Positions 25,787-33,423 of a DNA stretch of 64,000 bases are shown here, in pieces. This stretch comes from Cyclobacteriaceae bacterium (GTDB lineage: Bacteria > Bacteroidota > Bacteroidia > Cytophagales > Cyclobacteriaceae), in contig JAOUDZ010000017.1 of NCBI GenBank assembly GCA_029858965.1, positions 1 to 64,000 on the forward strand, read 5' to 3'. The translations under genes and the position numbers were made by a program. The notes below the pieces were generated by a model. It worked only from the letters and a program-made list of their open reading frames with translations. It did no database searches and was not told where the DNA came from. Numbering within the stretch: position 1 is the stretch's first letter; every line of letters starts with the position of its first letter.

Positions 25787-26611
25787 ATGAGCAAGAAAAA
25801 AGGCGGATTTGTTGAACTTCTCTATAAAACCATAATGCCAAAAGTTTATGGTATTGGTGCAGCGGTCGTAATTATTGGTGCGTTATTTAAGATTCTACAT
25901 TACGAAGGTGCTGACCAGATGCTATTCATTGGTTTATCTACAGAAGCAATTATATTCTTTCTAAGTGCCTTTGAGCCGCCTCATCAAGAGCCAGATTGGT
26001 CTAAGGTTTATCCTGAACTCGGTGAAGACTTTGAAGCACCCGCTGTTCCGACAAGAATTTCAAATAAACAAGCTGGGGCTTCACTGACACAACAACTGGA
26101 TGTTTCTCTGGAGAAAGCTAAAATTGGTCCTGAACTTTTGGACAGCCTGGGTAAAGGACTTACTAATCTTGCGGATTCTGCCAAAAAGATGTCTAACCTG
26201 TCTGATGCCGCAGTGGCTACTAATGATTATGCATCCAATGTAAAGCGGGCGTCTACCCAACTTGTAGAAATGAACAAATCTTACGATGTAGCAATCAAGG
26301 CTGTTTCGAGTATGTCAGAAGCATCAAAGGATGCTGGAGAGTACCATTCGCAAGTACAAAAAGTAACGAAGAACCTGGCTGCCTTGAATTCGGTATACGA
26401 AATGGAACTGAAGGATGCAGATAGCCATGTTAAGAATATGAATAAGTTCTATGAGAGCCTTACAGGAGCAATGAATGGTCTTTCTAAAGTTGGAGATAAC
26501 ACTGCGAAGTTCACTTCTGAACTCAGTAGACTAACAGATAACCTCACTTCATTGAACAAGGTTTACGGAAGCATGCTCACTGCTATGAAAGGCAGCGGAC
26601 CGATTGCATAA
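25787..26611 (+). CDS. gldL: Gliding motility motor protein GldL
   Basis: Inner-membrane stator part of the GldLM proton-driven motor that powers T9SS and gliding. Two N-terminal helices are visible (about 18-37 and 45-62), and the second carries a membrane-embedded Glu (STEAIIFFLSAF, Glu53) at the position of the family's essential acidic residue. The C-terminal two-thirds is a long helical, coiled-coil-like cytosolic region, here with loose repeats of the type ...A..L..LN..Y...L (ALNSVYEMEL, SLNKVYGSML). Length 274 aa is within the family range. Confidence 0.95.
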   Translation: MSKKKGGFVELLYKTIMPKVYGIGAAVVIIGALFKILHYEGADQMLFIGLSTEAIIFFLSAFEPPHQEPDWSKVYPELGEDFEAPAVPTRISNKQAGASLTQQLDVSLEKAKIGPELLDSLGKGLTNLADSAKKMSNLSDAAVATNDYASNVKRASTQLVEMNKSYDVAIKAVSSMSEASKDAGEYHSQVQKVTKNLAALNSVYEMELKDADSHVKNMNKFYESLTGAMNGLSKVGDNTAKFTSELSRLTDNLTSLNKVYGSMLTAMKGSGPIA

Positions 26612-26654
26612 TGAAATTAGATTTTTAACGTTTAACACTAAAAAGAACTAAATC

Positions 26655-28250
26655 ATGGCAGGAGGAAAGGAAACCCCGCGTCAGAAGATGATAGGAATGA
26701 TGTACCTCGTACTTACTGCGCTTCTCGCGCTGCAGGTAAGTAATGCGGTGCTCGAAAAATTTGCTATCATCAATGAAACGCTTACCGGACTTATAGATGA
26801 AGGTAATAAGAAGAGTGATCTCACATTATCTGCTATTATTTCTGAGGCTGGTAAGAGTCAGAGCCCCAAAGTTCTGAGCGCCAAGGACAGAGCCCAGAAA
26901 ACCAGAGAACTTACAAAGAGTACATTGAAGAGTATCGATGACCTGAAGTTGAAAATGCTGGGCACAGCAGGAGCCACTGAAATCACTGAGGGTGTGATCA
27001 CTGACCACAGTTCCAAGGTTGCGACGATGATGATTGATGTGAAATCGAAAGAACAGACTGGCGTTAAATATGAAAAGCTGTTGGCGGACTATGTGAAGCA
27101 ACTTTCCGAGCTATCAGGCATGCAATTTGAAAAATTGGCCAAGCCACCAAAAGAAATTCCGCTTTTTGCACAAAATGAAGATCATGTCAGAAAAGATTAT
27201 CTAACGTTTACTTTTGAGAACACACCTGTGATTGCAGCGTTGGCCTCTTTGACGCAGACTCAAACCGAAATTCTAGAGTATGAGGCAAGAGCGCTGGACA
27301 AACTAAGAATGGAAGCGGGCGCCGGCAGAATAAGTTTTGACCAGTTTGTTCCAATGGTTCGTGCAAAATCCTCCACTGTAGCAGCCGGTGCAAAATATGA
27401 AGCAGAAATGTTTTTGACTGGATCTTCAACAGCTATTTTACCCAAGTTCTATATGGGAACGCAAGAATTGCCTGTAATTGAGGATGAAACCAAAGTGAAG
27501 ATGGGCAAGGTTGAATTTACAGCCCAGGGTGGTGGTTATGATGCTAATGGTATCGCTACAAAATCATTCGAGGCTATCATTAAAATGAATGACACTACAT
27601 TTAGAAAAATGATTGATTACTACGTTGCCCAACCGGTAATCAAAGTAACCACAGGGAACGCCCCAACACTTTATATGAATTGCGGTAACAACGTGAATAT
27701 TGAAGTTCCTTCTTTGGGAACTAACTATAATCCTACGTTTACCGCAGGAAATGGCGCAACAATTATAAAAGGAGATAAACCAGGAAAAGTGACGATAATT
27801 CCCAAGCAAAGAAAGGTTACTGTGGGCGTTACAAATGGCGGGGTTAGAATTGGAGACGCAAACTTCGATGTTAAGAATGTGCCTGCACCTCGGTTTACTG
27901 CATATATTGGCAATACCGAGGTCGACTTAAGAAGCGGAATCAGAGCGAACCAAATAGGAAGTTTACGGTTTGTTGCAGAGCCTGAAGATAATTTCAAGCA
28001 AGAAGTTCCTAAAGATGCACGCTATAGAATCAAACGGGCAGAAGTGATTTTAGGTCGCGGTACTGCGGGTGTACAGCGCCTGAACGCGACTAACGAAAAT
28101 CCGGACCTGCGTGCATGGGTAAATCAAGCCAGACCGGGTGATCGGGTTATTATTGATATTAAGGATGTCGTGCGCAGAACCTATCAGGACCAGGAAGACA
28201 AAGTTGCCGTCCCTGGATCTACCGGCATCATATCCATACAAATTAAATAA
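26655..28250 (+). CDS. gldM: Gliding motility motor protein GldM
   Basis: Rotor/shaft partner of GldL, spanning the periplasm to the GldK/N ring. The 531-aa protein starts with the conserved AGGKETPRQKMIGMMYLVLTALLALQVSNAV segment, cited here by KMIGMMYLVLTALLALQ, which forms its single transmembrane helix. The rest is periplasmic: a helical D1 region followed by beta-rich domains D2-D4, where PAPRFTAYIG and GSLRFVAEPED occur. It lies between gldL and gldN with only a few bases to gldN (stop 28250, ATG 28254). Confidence 0.95.
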   Translation: MAGGKETPRQKMIGMMYLVLTALLALQVSNAVLEKFAIINETLTGLIDEGNKKSDLTLSAIISEAGKSQSPKVLSAKDRAQKTRELTKSTLKSIDDLKLKMLGTAGATEITEGVITDHSSKVATMMIDVKSKEQTGVKYEKLLADYVKQLSELSGMQFEKLAKPPKEIPLFAQNEDHVRKDYLTFTFENTPVIAALASLTQTQTEILEYEARALDKLRMEAGAGRISFDQFVPMVRAKSSTVAAGAKYEAEMFLTGSSTAILPKFYMGTQELPVIEDETKVKMGKVEFTAQGGGYDANGIATKSFEAIIKMNDTTFRKMIDYYVAQPVIKVTTGNAPTLYMNCGNNVNIEVPSLGTNYNPTFTAGNGATIIKGDKPGKVTIIPKQRKVTVGVTNGGVRIGDANFDVKNVPAPRFTAYIGNTEVDLRSGIRANQIGSLRFVAEPEDNFKQEVPKDARYRIKRAEVILGRGTAGVQRLNATNENPDLRAWVNQARPGDRVIIDIKDVVRRTYQDQEDKVAVPGSTGIISIQIK

Positions 28251-28253
28251 TTG

Positions 28254-29165
28254 ATGAAAAAGTCGCTATTCATATTTTTACTTTCCTTCGCCGTTTCAGG
28301 TGCAATGGCCCAGGAGATTCAGGATTTGGAAATTCAGTATAATCCAAATTCGCTCAATCCAATACCCGTATATGAGCAGCACTATAAAGTCAGAGTCTGG
28401 AGGAATATTGACCTGCGGGAAAAGCAAAACAAAGGATTTTTTGCCAAAAATGGTGAAATCAGTAAGCTTATCGTTGATGCTGTTAAGTCTGGTGAAATAA
28501 CTGATATTTATAAGGACGATTCTTTGTCCGGAAAAATAGCCAAAGGGGAGTTCATGCAACGTTTAATAGCAGAGCAAGCACAACAATTTCCTGCGTGGGA
28601 TCCAGCGGCGGACTTTTATTCTGATGATATCGTAAGTTATAACGGCAGAAATTACCGGGCCGTTCAGGACAGCAGAGGTGTTACGCCGAGTGAAGATGCA
28701 GTTGATAACTGGGCTGTAACCAACCAGGGTAGCGGGCTCCCATACGCAATAAGTGATATGAGCACCATACATATGATGGAAGACATCATTTTTGACAGAA
28801 GGAGATCTCGACTCTACTATGATATTCAGGCGATGGAAGTTATCATTCCTGGTGCGAAAACAAATACAGGAATCGATTTGTCTCTTGGATGGTTTAAGTA
28901 TAAAGATTTGGAGAAGTTGTTTAGAAATAATATTCCAAAGGCAGTTTGGTTCAACAGACAGAATACAGCGCAGAACAAAAATTTTGCAGATGCAATTTTG
29001 CTCCGCCTCTTCCAGGGCTCAATCTATAAAATTCAAAATCCCGATGATGAAACACTGGACGACACCTACCGTGGAAATGGAAGACCTTACTACGAAGGTG
29101 TATGGGCACGCGAATGGACTGATATGATGCTTATGGAAAAAGAGCACAACCTTTGGGAGTTCTAG
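28254..29165 (+). CDS. gldN: Gliding motility protein GldN with CBM5/12-like insert
   Basis: Ring partner of GldK (PorN equivalent) in the T9SS. The 303-aa protein has a signal peptide (1-19, ending AMAQ). The N-terminal GldN part contains VWRNIDLREKQNKGFF and IYKDDSLSGK, and the C-terminal part contains IHMMEDIIFDRRRSRLYYDI and YEGVWAREWTDMM. Between them, residues about 114-155 read like a chitin-binding type 5/12 module (AWDPAADFYSDDIVSYNGRN then YRAV...P...NWAV). A TTG at 28251 also opens the frame; the ATG 28254 is preferred. A strong terminator ends the gld transcript. Confidence 0.93.
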   Translation: MKKSLFIFLLSFAVSGAMAQEIQDLEIQYNPNSLNPIPVYEQHYKVRVWRNIDLREKQNKGFFAKNGEISKLIVDAVKSGEITDIYKDDSLSGKIAKGEFMQRLIAEQAQQFPAWDPAADFYSDDIVSYNGRNYRAVQDSRGVTPSEDAVDNWAVTNQGSGLPYAISDMSTIHMMEDIIFDRRRSRLYYDIQAMEVIIPGAKTNTGIDLSLGWFKYKDLEKLFRNNIPKAVWFNRQNTAQNKNFADAILLRLFQGSIYKIQNPDDETLDDTYRGNGRPYYEGVWAREWTDMMLMEKEHNLWEF

Positions 29166-29191
29166 GAATTTTATTTTGATATACTATAATG

Positions 29192-29222
29192 AAAGAGGAG
29201 GTCAGCGACCTCCTCTTTTTGC
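29192..29222 (+). terminator. Terminator after gldN
   Basis: Twelve-base stem AAAGAGGAGGTC / GACCTCCTCTTT (29192-29203 and 29207-29218) with loop AGC, continuing in Ts to 29220. It separates the gld cluster from the convergent uvrC gene. Confidence 0.88.
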
Positions 29223-29236
29223 TTCTTGAATTACCT

Positions 29237-29320
29237 AACTTCAGGACTTCTGCACTTCCCCACTTCCAGTTCTCCTTACTTTCTGACGTTCTGATCTTCT
29301 GACTTCCGAACCTTCTGAAT
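29237..29320. repeat. Degenerate CTTCTGAC-type short tandem repeat across the uvrC stop
   Basis: About nine imperfect 8-9 base units of the type gaCTTCTGa / caCTTCCcc run from 29237 to 29320 and cross the uvrC stop codon (29276-29278). On the uvrC strand they read as (T)CAGAAGt(c) units and encode most of the last dozen residues, including SEDQNVRK. Similar CAGAAG-type degenerate repeats are known to me from intergenic DNA of Bacteroidetes, but their copy number here is not measurable. Confidence 0.55.
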
Positions 29321-31093
29321 AATTTCGGCTTTGGCTGTTCCTACAATGTCTTCAATTTCGCCAAAGGACGCTTCCTTTATTTTTTTTATGGACTTGAAGT
29401 GCTTGAGCAATTTTACTACCGTCTTTGATCCGATGCCTTCCAATCCTTCTATTTCTGTTTTGAGTTGATTCTTGCTTCTCTTTTGTCGATGGAATGTAAT
29501 GGCAAAACGATGCGCTTCGTCGCGGATTTGCTGAAGCAGCAAAAGCCCGGGCGATTTCTTATTAATATGCAATGGCAGCGGATCTTCCGGGAAATAGATT
29601 TCTTCAAGTTTCTTGGCGATCCCAACAATGGGAACTTGTCCGTAAATGCCCAAAGCTTTGAGCGCCTCACAGGAGCTGCTCAATTGTCCTTTTCCGCCAT
29701 CTACGACTATGAGATCTGGAAGTTTCCCTCCTTCTTCAAGAATTCTTTTATACCGGCGCCCTACTATTTCCTGCATTGAAGCAAAGTCATTGGCGCCTTC
29801 AACCGTTTTTATATTGAAGTGCCGGTATCCCTTTTTATCGGGCTTACCATTAAAGAAACGAACGAGTGATGCAACGGGTGTTGTTCCTTGCAAATTTGAA
29901 TTGTCAAAGCATTCAATCACCAAAGGCAATTGCTGTAATTGGAGATCGCGTTGGAGTATGGCCAGTATTTCGCGTTGTTTTGATTTTTTTCCTTCACGGA
30001 AGATTTCGCGCTCTTTTCTAAGTTCCAGGGCATTTTTAATAGATAGCACAAGTAATTTTTTCTTGTCACCGATTTGCGGCACGATGTTTTCAATATTTGA
30101 CTCAAGGACGGTGATTGGAATGTTGCTTAAGATAACTTTGTTCCTGCTGCGTGCTTGTGCGCGTAGTTCAACAGCAGAAATGCTTAATAACTCATCATCG
30201 GGCTCATCAAGTTTTTTCTTCAACTCAAGGGTTTTAGAAAATATGATTGCACCTTCTGTTATTTGGAGATAGTTCACATAGGCATATTCTTCAAGACTTG
30301 TGATGGTAAACACATCGATATCGGTTAGTGCTTTGTTAACAACAAGTGACTTGGATTGAAATCTTTCCAGTGTGTCAAGTTTTTCTTTGTAATAATGAGC
30401 CCGTTCGAATTCCATGTTGGTCGATGCTGATTTCATCTGATCGGTGAAATGATTGTACACAACACTGAGATTTCCCTTCAGGATATTCCTTGCCTGCTCA
30501 ATTTCCGCTGCGTAGGAAGCTTCATCTTGCAATCCTTCACATGGGCCTTTACAATTGCCAATGTGGAATTCAAGACAAACTTTAAGCTTTTTCTGAGCTA
30601 TATTCTGCTGGCTGAGCAGCAGGTTGCAGGTACGAATGGAATACAGTTTACGGGTTAACTCCAGCACATTTTTCATAGCAACTACGCTGGAAAACGGACC
30701 AAAATAGTCTCCCTGGTCGGGGTTGTATTTTCTGGTATAAATGATTCGTGGAAAGCGCTCTTTTAAGATGCATATGTACGGAAATGTCTTGTCATCTTTG
30801 AGCAGGATGTTGTACTTGGGTTGATTTTGTTTAATGAAATTATTTTCGAGCAGCAAGGCATCAAATTCTGAATTGGAGACCGTATAGTCAATACGTTTTA
30901 CTTCCGAAACCAGTTTACGTGTTTTGTGGCTTAAGCCAATGCTTTTGCTAAAATAACTACTTACTCTTTTCTTTATACTCTTGGCCTTACCAACATAGAT
31001 TAACACATCGTCGTTGTTGTAGAATAGGTATATCCCTGGGGATTCAGGCAGTCGCTGGACGACTTCTTTAAGCCGGTCTTGTACCGTAGCCAT
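29276..31093 (-). CDS. uvrC: UvrABC excinuclease subunit C
   Basis: Dual-incision nuclease of nucleotide excision repair. The 605-aa protein has the N-terminal GIY-YIG domain (PGIYLFYNNDDVLIYVGKAK), a UVR UvrB-binding motif (about 200-235, with NMEFERAHYYKEKLDTLERF), the RNase H-like C-terminal nuclease (VIECFDNSNLQGTTPVAS, PDLIVVDGGKGQLS) and helix-hairpin-helix repeats (EGLEGIGSKTVVKLLKHF). The very C terminus is encoded by a repeat block. It starts two bases after the stop of the PBP gene, so it is co-transcribed with it. Confidence 0.96.
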   Translation of the reverse strand: MATVQDRLKEVVQRLPESPGIYLFYNNDDVLIYVGKAKSIKKRVSSYFSKSIGLSHKTRKLVSEVKRIDYTVSNSEFDALLLENNFIKQNQPKYNILLKDDKTFPYICILKERFPRIIYTRKYNPDQGDYFGPFSSVVAMKNVLELTRKLYSIRTCNLLLSQQNIAQKKLKVCLEFHIGNCKGPCEGLQDEASYAAEIEQARNILKGNLSVVYNHFTDQMKSASTNMEFERAHYYKEKLDTLERFQSKSLVVNKALTDIDVFTITSLEEYAYVNYLQITEGAIIFSKTLELKKKLDEPDDELLSISAVELRAQARSRNKVILSNIPITVLESNIENIVPQIGDKKKLLVLSIKNALELRKEREIFREGKKSKQREILAILQRDLQLQQLPLVIECFDNSNLQGTTPVASLVRFFNGKPDKKGYRHFNIKTVEGANDFASMQEIVGRRYKRILEEGGKLPDLIVVDGGKGQLSSSCEALKALGIYGQVPIVGIAKKLEEIYFPEDPLPLHINKKSPGLLLLQQIRDEAHRFAITFHRQKRSKNQLKTEIEGLEGIGSKTVVKLLKHFKSIKKIKEASFGEIEDIVGTAKAEIIQKVRKSEDQNVRK

Positions 31094-31095
31094 TA

Positions 31096-33423
31096 TTAAT
31101 TATTGGGATCCCAATTCTCAAATGGTATCCCGAGTGAATCGGCAGGGACTTCGTATGCTGCACAGTCAAGGGAAATATCCATCCCGCTGGCAGGCCTTCT
31201 AAATTGTCCTTTTTTATATTCAAGCGTCGGGTCAGCGTAGATCTTGGTCATATATGCTGCCCAGATAGGACGTGCAGTTTTCCCACCCTGCCCTAAACTC
31301 CATTCCCTGTAGTGGATGCTGCGTTCATCGCCGCCAACCCAACCGCCAGAGACCAGATCATGCGTAATGCCAATATACCATCCATCTGATGCGTTGTTCG
31401 TAGTACCTGTTTTGCCGCCAATTTCGTTGTCTTTTTTGAGATCGTATTTTAGGGCACGAGAGGTTCCACCTTCTTCCTCCACCCCACCCATAAGCATGTA
31501 GACCATCTTGAAGGCAGTCTGTTCACTAATAGCCTGCCTGGTCTTGGGAACAAAGTTTTCGATCACATTGCCATTCTTGTCTTCGATGCGCGTGATGTAA
31601 AAAGGATCGGTATGGATTCCACCGTTAACAAAAGTACTGTACGCGCCGACAATTTCGTATAGGGAAACATCGCTTACACCCAGACACAGAGATGGCACAG
31701 CGTCGAGAGGACTTGAGATACCCACGCGGTTAGCGAAACTAACTACATTTTCGGGTCCCACCTTTTGCAGTACCTGGGCTGTAATAGAGTTCATGGATCG
31801 AGCCATGGCTTGCCGTAACGTAAAGAGAGCTCCTGTACCCCTGTCCCCCTCAGCGTTTGGTGGGCTCCAGGTTCCACCCGAAACTTTGAACGTGGGTGAT
31901 ATGTCGTGTAGTTTTAAGCAAGGATTAAAGCCTGCTTCCATAGCGGTGCCATAAACAAAAGGTTTAAAGGCAGACCCGGGTTGCCGAGTACCCTGACGAA
32001 CATGGTCGTACTTGAAGTATTTGTGATTTATACCGCCTACCCATGCTTTTACAGCGCCGGTCTGCGCATCCATTGACATAAATCCAGCATTCAAAAAACG
32101 CTTGTAATAACGCAATGAATCCATTGAGCTGAAAAGGGTATCGCGGTCGCCCCGCCATGTAAATACAGTCATCGGTTTCTTGACATTGAGCATTATCTGC
32201 ACCGAATCATTTCCTTCACCATATTTGGATACCAGATTCTTGTATGTTTCGGTTTGCTTTATACGAGATTCAAGGAAGCCCTTTATCTCATTCCAGTTTT
32301 CATCAATCCACGGATTTTTGCCGTACCAATGCGTGTCAAATGCCTGCTGCTGAATTTTCATACTTTCATCCACAGCTTCTTCAGCGTATCGCTGCATGCG
32401 GCTGTCAATCGTAGTGTAAATCTTAAGTCCGGATTCCCACAAGTCAATGCCTCGTTCTTTCGACCACCGCATTAAATCAGCCTGAATCACACTTCTGAAG
32501 TAGGTCGCAATGCCTTCATTTTGATTTTGTACTTTATATTTCAGTTCGATTGGCAATGCTTTTATAGAATCATATGCCTCCAGCGTGATGTAATCGCGGT
32601 CATAGAGTTTGTAAAGTACTTCGTTTCTTTTCTGCAATGAATTCTCTGGGCTTGTTACCGGATTGAATCTTGTAATGGCTTGCAACATGCCCACAAGCAC
32701 GGCAGATTCCTGTATATTCAAGCTGTCTGGTGTTTTGTTGAAATACGTTTCTGCGGCAACTTTTATTCCATATGCATTGCTGCCAAAACCAGTTGTATTC
32801 AGATACATGGCAATGATTTCTTCTTTCGTGAAATTCCTTTCTAACTGCACCGATATTATCCATTCCTTTGTCTTACTCACCAAGATCTTAATGGGTCCCC
32901 CCAATCTGGTCAATGGGCCTTCCAGTTCACTCCCGCGGGTACTGAACAGATTCTTTGCAAGTTGTTGTGTTATGGTGCTGCCTCCTCCTTTTGCTGCGGA
33001 ATTAAAACTCAGTACACCGTATAAAACTCTTATATAAGCCTGAAAATCTAATCCGGAATGATTATAAAACCGGTGATCTTCAGAAAGCAAAAGGGTATTT
33101 ATAAGGTCAGGGGACAATTGATCATACGTAATTTGACTCCGATTAAAGCGAAAGTAGCGGCCTAACGAAACACCATCAGCAGAGATTAACTCAGAGGACA
33201 AATCATTTTGTGGATTTTCAATAGCGCGCAAGCTTGGCATGCCGCCAAATAAGCCAAACAGATCCTTGCTTACCGAAAAAACATAGACTGGGAATCCTAA
33301 AACAAAAAGGATAAAGAGTACCCAAAGCGCCTTGGTGCATTTTTTAAACCAGGGGTTTCGATAGAGCAGAATACTGCTAGTCTTTTGTCGGGTAGTTTTT
33401 TTCAAAGAATTGGAGGTATTCAT
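31096..33423 (-). CDS. Class A penicillin-binding protein (PBP1A-like)
   Basis: Bifunctional peptidoglycan glycosyltransferase and transpeptidase. One N-terminal anchor (about 34-54) is followed by the GT51 domain with LLSEDHRFYNHSGLDFQA and GGSTITQQLAKNLF. The transpeptidase motifs are SxxK in QPGSAFKPF, SxN in ARSMNSITAQ and KTG in GGKTGTTNNASDG. The frame opens at TTG 33426, but the next codon but none is ATG 33423, used here. Its 5' end overlaps the 3' end of porW by 47 bases, and uvrC follows after two bases: a three-gene minus-strand operon. Confidence 0.95.
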   Translation of the reverse strand: MNTSNSLKKTTRQKTSSILLYRNPWFKKCTKALWVLFILFVLGFPVYVFSVSKDLFGLFGGMPSLRAIENPQNDLSSELISADGVSLGRYFRFNRSQITYDQLSPDLINTLLLSEDHRFYNHSGLDFQAYIRVLYGVLSFNSAAKGGGSTITQQLAKNLFSTRGSELEGPLTRLGGPIKILVSKTKEWIISVQLERNFTKEEIIAMYLNTTGFGSNAYGIKVAAETYFNKTPDSLNIQESAVLVGMLQAITRFNPVTSPENSLQKRNEVLYKLYDRDYITLEAYDSIKALPIELKYKVQNQNEGIATYFRSVIQADLMRWSKERGIDLWESGLKIYTTIDSRMQRYAEEAVDESMKIQQQAFDTHWYGKNPWIDENWNEIKGFLESRIKQTETYKNLVSKYGEGNDSVQIMLNVKKPMTVFTWRGDRDTLFSSMDSLRYYKRFLNAGFMSMDAQTGAVKAWVGGINHKYFKYDHVRQGTRQPGSAFKPFVYGTAMEAGFNPCLKLHDISPTFKVSGGTWSPPNAEGDRGTGALFTLRQAMARSMNSITAQVLQKVGPENVVSFANRVGISSPLDAVPSLCLGVSDVSLYEIVGAYSTFVNGGIHTDPFYITRIEDKNGNVIENFVPKTRQAISEQTAFKMVYMLMGGVEEEGGTSRALKYDLKKDNEIGGKTGTTNNASDGWYIGITHDLVSGGWVGGDERSIHYREWSLGQGGKTARPIWAAYMTKIYADPTLEYKKGQFRRPASGMDISLDCAAYEVPADSLGIPFENWDPNN

